A stretch of 22,008 nucleotides of DNA, from assembly GCA_002369495.1 (NCBI GenBank), contig DFFD01000092.1:1-22008 (forward strand), read 5' to 3'. The stretch comes from Lachnospiraceae bacterium UBA3785 (lineage in GTDB: Bacteria; Bacillota; Clostridia; Lachnospirales; Lachnospiraceae). The notes beneath the pieces were generated by a model, which was not told the origin of the DNA, made no database searches, and saw nothing but the letters and a program-made list of their open reading frames with translations. Shown one piece after another: positions 7,172-14,208 of the stretch. Position 1 is the first letter of the stretch; the number at the start of each line of letters is the position of its first letter. The position numbers were made by a program, and so were the translations under genes.

Positions 7172-7537
7172 ATGAGCCGGGTACTCGGCAAAGAAGCCAC
7201 TCTCTACACATACCTCGGAGAGGTCAACCGGAAAGCGGCATATGCAGTCAGCAAACTGCGGAACGTGTACTACCGGGAATCTGCGGGGATCACGGCGGGA
7301 AATACCGCTCCCGCGGATTCCATGACGTTGTATGTGTTCGACCGTAAATCCAAAGTTACCACGTTCGACGGCGGCGCCCTCAGCTTCCACGATGACGGAA
7401 CGGACATCATCGTTCCGGGGATCCACGGGGATGTGGAAAATCCCATTTCTCTCCCCGGAGCCCGGAAGGTGATGTTCGTCGCCCGCTTCAAGCAGGGATC
7501 GCCCCGGATGTGGCACTGGAAGGTGGTGGCAAGGTAA
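7172..7537 (+). CDS. Neck protein, probable head closure/minor capsid protein 1-like
   Basis: A 121-residue protein starting at ATG 7172, after GGGGGTGA and four bases past the previous stop. It is beta-rich (MTLYVFDRKSKVTTF, GTDIIVPGIHGDVENP, KVMFVARFKQGSPRMWHWKV). The gene's place between the adaptor and an HK97-gp10-like gene is that of the head-completion or stopper protein, often annotated as minor capsid protein in Firmicutes phages. I base the call mainly on order and fold style. Its stop overlaps the next start (TAATG). Confidence 0.65.
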   Translation: MSRVLGKEATLYTYLGEVNRKAAYAVSKLRNVYYRESAGITAGNTAPADSMTLYVFDRKSKVTTFDGGALSFHDDGTDIIVPGIHGDVENPISLPGARKVMFVARFKQGSPRMWHWKVVAR

Positions 7538-7884
7538 TGGACTACAGACTGGAACTGGACCAGGCCGGCGTTATCGCCCGGTTCGCTCCGCGCTTTTCTC
7601 TGGCGCAGAAATTCCTGGACAACGAAGTTCTGAAGGACTGCGACGAATACGTTCCGATGCGCACAGGAAATCTTGTGCGCTCCGGGCAGCGCGGAACCGT
7701 CCTCGGATCCGGCAAAGTGATTTACAACGCGCCGTATGCGGCGAAGTGCTACTACGGCACGCACCTCCACTTCTCCAAGGATCTGCACCCCAAAGCTACG
7801 GCGCAATGGTTTGAAAGGGCGAAGGCCGTGAACCGCCAGAAGTGGGTGGACGGTGCGCAGAAGATCGTAACCGGAGGTGCGTAA
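7537..7884 (+). CDS. Minor capsid protein 2-type/HK97 gp10-like neck protein
   Basis: A 115-residue protein starting at ATG 7537 within TAATG. VLKDCDEYVPMRTGNLVRSG and the later YNAPYAAKCYYG are the characteristic pattern of the gp10-like/minor capsid 2 family (P-x-R-T-G-x-L followed by a Y-A-xx-x-x-Y-G segment). These proteins act at the head-tail junction or as tail completion factors. The stop again overlaps the next start, so genes from 7172 to 8294 form a tightly coupled set. Confidence 0.8.
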   Translation: MDYRLELDQAGVIARFAPRFSLAQKFLDNEVLKDCDEYVPMRTGNLVRSGQRGTVLGSGKVIYNAPYAAKCYYGTHLHFSKDLHPKATAQWFERAKAVNRQKWVDGAQKIVTGGA

Positions 7885-8294
7885 TGAACGACAACACGAT
7901 CTGGCGCATCCTCCTCGACCATCTGAACACCTGGCCGGACAAGCCATGCGAAATCCTCTATGACCGATTTGAGAAGGAACCGCCGACGATGCGGATGCAG
8001 CAGCTGACGGGAACGGTCGTTGAGAGGAAATACGTGAACGGATCCTTCATCGGCCTTTATCCCTTCGTCCTGGCCCTCCGGATTGACGGGCTGGACACGG
8101 AAACCCGCCTGGACGCCTCGGACAAGCTGGATGCGCTGACCGGATGGCTGAACGCGAATCCGCCCGACCTCGGGGAAAACCGCATCTTTTACAAGTTTGA
8201 GGCGACAACGCCGAGCCAGTCCGCCATCTATGAGGACGGATGCGAGGACTACGGCATCACTGTCACCATGCGCTACTACGAGAAAGGAGCATGA
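7884..8294 (+). CDS. Tail terminator/minor capsid protein 3-like protein
   Basis: A 136-residue protein starting at ATG 7884, with GGAGGTG just upstream and the start overlapping the previous stop (TAATG). It has an N-terminal helix (NTIWRILLDHLNTWP) followed by a strand-helix-strand body (YPFVLALRIDGLDTETRLD, then a helix DKLDALTGWLNAN) and ends in ITVTMRYYEKGA. This layout and its place directly before the tube gene fit the tail terminator that caps the tube at the neck. Confidence 0.78.
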   Translation: MNDNTIWRILLDHLNTWPDKPCEILYDRFEKEPPTMRMQQLTGTVVERKYVNGSFIGLYPFVLALRIDGLDTETRLDASDKLDALTGWLNANPPDLGENRIFYKFEATTPSQSAIYEDGCEDYGITVTMRYYEKGA

Positions 8295-8296
8295 AA

Positions 8297-8806
8297 ATGC
8301 CTACTGAAAACACCTCCTCTTTCACCGGGCTTGTTACCCGGAACAAGAGACAGTCGTACATGAACACCGGAACCGTGAACGAGCCGGCCTACAGTCTGAT
8401 CGGCGAAGGTTTCACGTCTCTGGCCGAATCCAAGAACCCGAGCGAATACTCCCGTCACTATGTGCATGAGGCGACGGAGCGCACCGACGTAACCGGCTAC
8501 GCTCCCTCCATCGCCTACGCGCTGGACGTGTATTCGGATGATCCCTGCATCCAGAAGATCATCGAGATCACCGACAAGGAAGAGGTCGGCGCGGCCGCGC
8601 AGGTGGAGGTCGTGAACGTCAACCTGTTCGAGCCCGGCACGACCACCGGCACCTACGTCGCCTACAAGCGCTCTTATGCTGTCGTCCCCGGAAACGTGGG
8701 CGAAGGTACGGACGCGCTGAATTACACCGGCACCTTCAAGGCTGTCGGCGATGCGGTCAAGGGGACCTTCACCCTGTCCTCCAAGACCTTCACCGCGGAC
8801 ACCTGA
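8297..8806 (+). CDS. Major tail tube protein
   Basis: The tube protein stacks as hexameric rings around the tape measure. This is 169 residues; I chose ATG 8297 because GGAG at 8286-8289 is well spaced for it, while ATG 8291 is too close. Motifs LIGEGFTSL, NPSEYSRHY, TDVTGYAPSIAYALDVY and ITDKE are shared with the head-module paralogue at 1350-1910. The C-terminus ends in a beta hairpin (GTFTLSSKTFTADT), as is common for tube proteins. The location between the terminator gene and the tail assembly chaperones is the canonical tube position. Confidence 0.87.
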   Translation: MPTENTSSFTGLVTRNKRQSYMNTGTVNEPAYSLIGEGFTSLAESKNPSEYSRHYVHEATERTDVTGYAPSIAYALDVYSDDPCIQKIIEITDKEEVGAAAQVEVVNVNLFEPGTTTGTYVAYKRSYAVVPGNVGEGTDALNYTGTFKAVGDAVKGTFTLSSKTFTADT

Positions 8807-8816
8807 TTTTCTGAGT

Positions 8817-8830
8817 ACCCCTTCGGGGGT
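8817..8830 (+). other. ACCCC-TTCG-GGGGT hairpin after the tube gene
   Basis: A perfect five-base-pair stem closed by a C(UUCG)G tetraloop lies 10 bases after the tube stop codon. UUCG loops are exceptionally stable. No T-run follows, so it is not a standard terminator. It could protect the 3' end of the tube message or partly reduce read-through to the chaperone genes, as tube protein is needed in excess. Confidence 0.5.
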
Positions 8831-8881
8831 GGGCGGGTCGGAGGGAAAACTTTATAATTTCACATATCCAGGAGGCACCAC

Positions 8882-9286
8882 ATGGAACAGCCCAAGATCA
8901 TCACCAATTTTGAGTACAACGGAGTGTCCTACTACTTCGACGCCGAGGACGTGGAGTGCATGGAGCGGTACGCGGATGCAGCGGACAAGATGGCCGAAAA
9001 AGCAGATAAGATCGGGGACATGAACAAAGGCACCCCCAGAGACAGGCTCGGTGTTCAGCGCTTCTACTGCGAAAGCGTCAGGGGCTTTTTCGATGACATT
9101 TTCGGAGAAGGTGCGGGCAAGGCGATCTGCGGCGAGAAGATGAACAGCCGGACGGACAGCGAAGCGTACGCTGCCTTCATCGGCTTTGCCCGCAGTCAGG
9201 CCGAGGCTGGTACTGCTGTCCGCGCCTCTATTGCGGACACCTATCTCAATCGCTCCGAAAGACGGGCGGCCGCCCGTAAATCATGA
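8882..9286 (+). CDS. Tail assembly chaperone, G-like
   Basis: A 134-residue protein with AGGAGG about seven bases before ATG 8882. It begins with a short beta part (KIITNFEYNGVSYYFDAED) and continues helical and charged, ending in RSERRAAARKS. In tails of this type the two genes between tube and tape measure encode chaperones that coat the tape measure during tail assembly and are absent from virions. The next gene starts four bases before this stop (ATGA) in the -1 frame. I see no convincing slippery heptamer, so coupling is more likely than frameshifting. Confidence 0.72.
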   Translation: MEQPKIITNFEYNGVSYYFDAEDVECMERYADAADKMAEKADKIGDMNKGTPRDRLGVQRFYCESVRGFFDDIFGEGAGKAICGEKMNSRTDSEAYAAFIGFARSQAEAGTAVRASIADTYLNRSERRAAARKS

Positions 9287-9879
9287 GAGAGGCAAACATC
9301 CTTCTGGATGCCCTGCCTACCAAGGTTACGGTAAGCGGCGAAGAATACCCGATCGACACCAATTTCCGGACCGGGATTCAGTTTGAGATGTTGATGGGAG
9401 ATCGAACGCTTGGAAAGAAAGAAAAGGCGCTCATAGCTCTGCGGCTGTATTACGGCAACAACATCCCCCGTGATATCGACGGCGCGGCTTTGGCAATGGT
9501 TCGCTTTTACCGATGCGGGACGGATCCCGACGAGCGCTCCGAGACAACGGCCCGCAGCGCGGTCGGTCGGAGACGCATGGACAAGATCTACGATTTCGAC
9601 GTTGACGCCGCCCTCTTTTACGCAGCCTTCCTGACGCAGTACGGGATCGATCTGAACGAGATCGACTACCTGCACTGGTGGAAGTTCATGGCTATGTTTG
9701 AGGGGCTGAGCCGGGATCACGAGATACAGCGCATCATGCAGATACGCGGTACCGATCTTGCCTCCATCGAGAACCAAAAAGAAAGGCAGAGAATCGCGAA
9801 GCTCCAGGACAGATACCGGATCGAAGCTGGCCTGACTGCAGAGGAAAAGGCCAACATCGCCGGATCCGTTTTCGGCTGA
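9283..9879 (+). CDS. Tail assembly chaperone, bacteriophage Gp15-like
   Basis: A 198-residue protein matching the Gp15 family of A118-like phages: an N-terminal LPTKVTVSGEEYPIDTNF followed by RTGIQFEMLM, a helical middle, and the hallmark FDVDAALFYAAFLTQYGIDL then IDYLHWWKFMAMFEGL. The C-terminus is a charged helix (ENQKERQRIAKLQDRYR). It overlaps the upstream chaperone gene by four bases. The family usually sits immediately before the tape measure gene, as here, and is thought to help fold or load it. Confidence 0.87.
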   Translation: MREANILLDALPTKVTVSGEEYPIDTNFRTGIQFEMLMGDRTLGKKEKALIALRLYYGNNIPRDIDGAALAMVRFYRCGTDPDERSETTARSAVGRRRMDKIYDFDVDAALFYAAFLTQYGIDLNEIDYLHWWKFMAMFEGLSRDHEIQRIMQIRGTDLASIENQKERQRIAKLQDRYRIEAGLTAEEKANIAGSVFG

Positions 9880-9946
9880 TTGTTCCGGAAGGTTACACCA
9901 TAATTGCCGCACGTTCACGGCATAAACGTATGATCCCAGAGCGGCC

Positions 9947-9965
9947 GCTGACTGGGAATGTCAGC
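9947..9965 (+). promoter_or_regulatory. Hairpins just before the tape measure ribosome binding site
   Basis: GCTGAC (9947-9952) pairs with GTCAGC (9960-9965) around a 7-base loop, ending five bases before GGAGGG at 9971-9976. An alternative overlapping stem CCCAG (9935-9939) with CTGGG (9952-9956) encloses the palindrome AGCGGCCGCT. A further TGCCG/CGGCA stem lies at 9905-9922. The two overlapping stems cannot form together, so the leader could switch structure and tune tape measure translation. This is inference; the 103-base gap has no gene. Confidence 0.4.
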
Positions 9966-9982
9966 CGAAAGGAGGGATTGAC

Positions 9983-12900
9983 ATGCCGGGGGCAGACGGC
10001 TCCATTATCATTGACACAAGCATAGATTCCAGCGGTCTCAAAGAAGGTTTGGCCAAGCTCGCCGAATCAATTTCGGACGGTATGGAAAAATCGCTCAGAG
10101 CCGCCGCAGATGTCTTTGAGGACGCAGGAAACGGCGCCCAGAAGATGAGCGACGCTCTGAAAAGCGCCGGGGACGCAATGGACGACGCGAGCCGTTCCAT
10201 TGACGGAGCTGGCGACACTGCCGAGAAAGCCGGAGACGAGATCGAGGAGGCTGGCAAGAAGGCAGATAAATCCGGCGACGATGCAAGCTCTGGCGGCGGT
10301 AAATGGGAAAAGTTCGGGAGTATCATGGCGAGCGTCGGAAAGATCGCGCTGGAAGCTCTCGGAGCCGCCACCGGAGCGGCGGTCGGATTCGCCAAAGCAT
10401 CCGTGGAAACCGGCGCGGAGTTTGACGCCGCCATGTCAAAGGTCGGCGCAATCTCCGGTTCTTCCGGGGACGAGCTGGACGCGCTGAGAGACAAAGCCCG
10501 CGAGATGGGATCCGAGACCGTATTCTCGGCCTCCGAAGCAGCCGAAGCCATGAACTATATGGCTATGGCGGGCTGGGAGGCCGGGGATATGCTGGACGGC
10601 ATCGAGGGCATTATGAACCTTGCCGCCGCATCGGGCGAATCTCTCGGAACCACGTCTGACATCGTGACCGACGCGCTCACTGCTTTCGGCCTTGCCGCGG
10701 AGGATTCGGCCCATTTCGCCGATGTGCTCGCGTCGGCGTCTGCATCCGCCAATACGAATGTCGGGATGATGGGCGAAACTTTCAAGTACGTTGCGCCCGT
10801 CGCCGGAGCCTTAAACTACAGCGCGGAAGACATTGCCGTCGCAGTCGGTCTGATGGCCAACTCCGGCATCAAGGCATCTCAGGCGGGCACCACGCTCAGA
10901 GCCGCGCTCACCTCCCTCGTGAAGCCCTCCGAGGATGCAATGGATGTCCTCGGAAAACTGGGACTTGTGGAGCTTGCGGAAGGCGCTGAGGACTTCGTTG
11001 CAGATCTGACACAGCTTGAGGATGAAATGCGGGCTGTGGACGAGAAGACCGAAGCGCTCGCTAAAGCGCAGGCGAAATATCAGGAGGTCGTCGCAAAGGA
11101 GGGGGAAAGCTCCGATAAAGCCGCCGAAGCGCTGAAGAAGGTGGAAAAGGCCACCTATAACCTTCAGAAAGCGGAGAAGAAGCTTCAGGCCGGTAAGGAC
11201 GAACAGATGCGGGAACAGTATGAATATACCACGCTCCTGCAGAATTCGGACGGATCCATGAAGGACTTCTCCGAGACGGTGGAAACGCTTCGGGCCGCTT
11301 TCGCCGGGCTGGATGAAGCGACACAGGCGGAGTACGCCGCGACCATATTTGGCCAGCGGGCGATGTCCGGTATGCTCGCCATCATCAATTCAACCGACGA
11401 AGATCTGTCGAAGCTGACGACAGAAATCTCCCGTTCGTCCATGAGCATGGACGAGATCACGCAGAGCGTTCAGGACTCCGGCGTTGCATGGGAAAAGTAC
11501 ACCGGCAACTTCGACGGCATTGATACCCTCGTCGACGAGATGGTCACGAAGCTGACCGAAGCCGGAATGAGTGCGGAAGAGCTTGCCGAACACCTGAATA
11601 CTGAATACGACATTGATATCGCTGACGCCATCGCGGCGGTCGAAGCGGTTCAAGTGGCGATGGACGACAGCACCGGCGCTGCGGAACGCATGGCGAAGAC
11701 CATGACGGACAACCTCGCCGGGGACATCACGATCTTCAAGTCTGCTCTGAGCGACGCGCAGATCGAGCTGTCCGACCAGCTCACGCCGTCCCTCCGGGAA
11801 TTCGTTCAGTTCGGCACCTCTGCTCTGCAGGATCTCACCACGGCGTTCAAAGAGGGCGGTCTTGACGGTGCTATGGAGGCGCTGGGCGGTATTCTGTCCG
11901 ACGCGCTGTCCATGATCGTGGAATCCCTGCCCGGCTTCCTGGATGCCGGGATGCAGCTTCTCGGAGCACTCGGACAGGGGATTCTGGACAACCTTCCGGC
12001 CATTACGCAGGCCGCTCTGGATGTCATTACGGAGCTGACGATGCGCCTTCTGGAGGCTTTGCCACAGATCGTAGAAGCCGGAGTTGAGATCATATCCATG
12101 CTGGTCGTGGGGATCGGCGAGGCTCTGCCTACACTGATTCCGGCCATCGTCGAAGCGATCGTTCTGATTGCGAAGGCTCTGATCGACAACCTTCCCACTC
12201 TGGTGGACGCATTGTTCGTCCTCATGGAAGGACTTGTGGTCGGTCTGATCGACGCAATTCCCGTCCTCATTGAAGCGCTTCCTGACCTGATCAACAGCGT
12301 CGTTCAGGCGATTGTGAAGCTCTCGCCCGTACTGATCGACGGATGCGTGAAGCTGGTTCTGGCGATTGTTGAGAACCTGCCTCATATCATCTCGGCTTTG
12401 GTGGACGCGCTCCCCGACATCATTGTGGCTATCGTTCAGGGGCTTATAGCTCTCGGCAAAGAAGCCCTCTCCCCAGCCGGGCTTGAACTCACTCTGCAGA
12501 TTGTTGCAGGCCTGATCGAGGGCATCGCCCAGATCGCGGAGGCCTGCTTCGAAATCGGAGCCGCGCTCATGGCGGGGATCATCGAGCTTATCCCGGGAAT
12601 GAAAGGCGCTGGGAAAGATGTGCTTGAGGGCATCGTGAGCGGTATGCGGGAGGCTATGGCGTCCCTGCACGAATTCATCCAGGGCGTCGTTGAGAGCGTT
12701 GTCGGATGGTTCAAAGACCTGTTCGGGATCCATTCTCCCTCAACGCTCATGCGGGACACCATCGGCAAAAACCTGATGGAAGGCCTGGCAGACGGCATCA
12801 AGGCGTTCATCTCCAAAGTCACGGACGCGGCGAAGCAGATTCCCGGAAAGATCCGCGACGGGATCCAGTCGATGTGGAACACCATCACGGGCGTCGGGAA

Positions 12901-13519
12901 GAACATCATCGGCGGCATTGCGGACGGACTCAAGAACGCTTTCACCACGATAGTGGACGCGGCAAAATCCCTTCCCGCCAAGATCTGGGAGGGGATTCAG
13001 TCCATGTGGTCATCCGTCACCAATATCGGCAAGAACCTGATCGCCGGTATCACGGACGGCCTGACCGGAGCGTTCGACACGCTCAAAAACGGAGCCAAAA
13101 ACGCGGCAGATACCATCACGGGCACGTTCAAGAATCTGTTCGGAATCCATTCCCCCTCCAAGCTGATGCGGGATCAGATCGGTAAGAATCTGGCCCTCGG
13201 CATTGCGGAGGGGCTGGAAGACGGAGAGGATTCCATCTACGCGACGCTGGACGACATCGCCGACGCTATGGGCGACAAGAACATCTTCGACCGACTGAAC
13301 GCCGCGTTTGAAGGGGCGCAGGAGAAGATCAACTTCGACCGCTCCCCGCGCGGGTCCGCTTCTGTTGACGACAGGCCGGAGGATCCCGGGCGGGAAAAGC
13401 GGGACGAAGAGCGCGAACGCCCAATGATGGTAGACGCGCATATCGAGATCGACGGCCGGGAATTTGCCCGTGTGGTGACCCCGGCCATTTCAAAGGAACT
13501 GGCATGGGAGGGGGTGTAA
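9983..13519 (+). CDS. Tail tape measure protein, TP901 family
   Basis: The tape measure sets tail length and leaves with the DNA during ejection. At 1178 residues and roughly 1.5 angstrom per residue it predicts a tail of about 175 nm if unprocessed. The N-terminal ~140 residues are Ala/Asp/Lys-rich helices. Residues ~160-330 hold the TP901-type core (DKAREMGSETVFSASEAAEA, then AMAGWEAGDMLDGIEGIMNL). Residues ~350-410 are a charged coiled coil. Residues ~640-880 are long hydrophobic helices (for example PTLIPAIVEAIVLIAKALID), a probable membrane-inserting stretch. The C-terminal part has two similar units, GIHSPSTLMRDTIGKNLMEG (~911) and GIHSPSKLMRDQIGKNLALG (~1053). I see no lytic domain. 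ATG 9983 has GGAGGG six bases upstream. Confidence 0.93.
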   Translation: MPGADGSIIIDTSIDSSGLKEGLAKLAESISDGMEKSLRAAADVFEDAGNGAQKMSDALKSAGDAMDDASRSIDGAGDTAEKAGDEIEEAGKKADKSGDDASSGGGKWEKFGSIMASVGKIALEALGAATGAAVGFAKASVETGAEFDAAMSKVGAISGSSGDELDALRDKAREMGSETVFSASEAAEAMNYMAMAGWEAGDMLDGIEGIMNLAAASGESLGTTSDIVTDALTAFGLAAEDSAHFADVLASASASANTNVGMMGETFKYVAPVAGALNYSAEDIAVAVGLMANSGIKASQAGTTLRAALTSLVKPSEDAMDVLGKLGLVELAEGAEDFVADLTQLEDEMRAVDEKTEALAKAQAKYQEVVAKEGESSDKAAEALKKVEKATYNLQKAEKKLQAGKDEQMREQYEYTTLLQNSDGSMKDFSETVETLRAAFAGLDEATQAEYAATIFGQRAMSGMLAIINSTDEDLSKLTTEISRSSMSMDEITQSVQDSGVAWEKYTGNFDGIDTLVDEMVTKLTEAGMSAEELAEHLNTEYDIDIADAIAAVEAVQVAMDDSTGAAERMAKTMTDNLAGDITIFKSALSDAQIELSDQLTPSLREFVQFGTSALQDLTTAFKEGGLDGAMEALGGILSDALSMIVESLPGFLDAGMQLLGALGQGILDNLPAITQAALDVITELTMRLLEALPQIVEAGVEIISMLVVGIGEALPTLIPAIVEAIVLIAKALIDNLPTLVDALFVLMEGLVVGLIDAIPVLIEALPDLINSVVQAIVKLSPVLIDGCVKLVLAIVENLPHIISALVDALPDIIVAIVQGLIALGKEALSPAGLELTLQIVAGLIEGIAQIAEACFEIGAALMAGIIELIPGMKGAGKDVLEGIVSGMREAMASLHEFIQGVVESVVGWFKDLFGIHSPSTLMRDTIGKNLMEGLADGIKAFISKVTDAAKQIPGKIRDGIQSMWNTITGVGKNIIGGIADGLKNAFTTIVDAAKSLPAKIWEGIQSMWSSVTNIGKNLIAGITDGLTGAFDTLKNGAKNAADTITGTFKNLFGIHSPSKLMRDQIGKNLALGIAEGLEDGEDSIYATLDDIADAMGDKNIFDRLNAAFEGAQEKINFDRSPRGSASVDDRPEDPGREKRDEERERPMMVDAHIEIDGREFARVVTPAISKELAWEGV

Positions 13520-13522
13520 CGG

Positions 13523-14200
13523 ATGACCATCGACGGAGTTGACATTTCAGTATTCAACGCGGCCCTTGTCGGACTGTCGGCGGGGCTGCCTGATATTACG
13601 AACACCTACTTCTACGACGGCTCCATGAAAAGCCCGCGTCTGATCCGTCTCGGCGGAAATGTGGGCCTCAGAAAAATCAGTCTGAATTTTGAGGTAAACG
13701 GCGTCTCGGAACACAACACGGCCCTGAACGTATCGAACCTTCTGAACGCGCTCCGGCGTGGATCGGAAATGGAGATCGGCGACGGGTACAGCTACTACTA
13801 CGCCATCGACAGCGTGGGGGAATCTCCCGAGAGGATTTCCCCCACGATCACCACGCTGTCCGTGGTCTGCGTCGGGTACCGGCACGGATCGACGGTAACG
13901 CAGACTCTTTCCTCCTCCGGAACCGTGACGGCGACGGGCAACTATGCGACGCCCGCCAGATTCACGATTCAGAAAACGTCCGGCACGACGTTCCGGGTCA
14001 ACGATATGATCTACACGGGGGAGGCGGGAGCAGAAACGATTGTGATTGACGGCTTCGCCAAGAAGGTTACGAAGAACGGGGCAAACATTTTCTCGCGGAT
14101 GCAGATGACCTCGTTCCCGCTCCTTTCTCCCGGCACGAACACGATCACCATTGTCGGAACCGGCACGCTGACCGTCGAATACCAGCCGATCTTCCTGTGA
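13523..14200 (+). CDS. Distal tail protein (Dit)
   Basis: Dit forms a hexameric hub at the tail tip that joins tube and tail-tip proteins. The 225-residue protein begins MTIDGVDISVFNAALVG; a short N-terminal motif of this sort, then beta-rich sequence (GLRKISLNFEVNG), are usual for Dit. The N-terminal ring domain is followed by a C-terminal beta sandwich (FTIQKTSGTTFRVNDMIYTG, ending GTLTVEYQPIFL). It starts four bases after the tape measure stop with a G-rich Shine-Dalgarno, and its position before the Tal gene is canonical. Confidence 0.85.
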   Translation: MTIDGVDISVFNAALVGLSAGLPDITNTYFYDGSMKSPRLIRLGGNVGLRKISLNFEVNGVSEHNTALNVSNLLNALRRGSEMEIGDGYSYYYAIDSVGESPERISPTITTLSVVCVGYRHGSTVTQTLSSSGTVTATGNYATPARFTIQKTSGTTFRVNDMIYTGEAGAETIVIDGFAKKVTKNGANIFSRMQMTSFPLLSPGTNTITIVGTGTLTVEYQPIFL

Positions 14201-14208
14201 GGTGAGCG

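Noticed and set aside
8853..8858. TATAAT before the tail chaperone gene as a promoter
   Set aside because: No -35 element at suitable spacing and no extended -10 TG; the surrounding sequence is AT-rich only locally.
8990..9290. Programmed -1 frameshift joining the two tail chaperone genes
   Set aside because: The second gene is in the -1 frame, as for lambda G/GT, but I found no slippery heptamer in register near the overlap; it also has its own ATG in an ATGA overlap.
9941..9950. AGCGGCCGCT palindrome as an attachment or cos site
   Set aside because: It is short, sits inside an operon leader and explains itself as part of a hairpin; no integrase or cohesive-end context is present.
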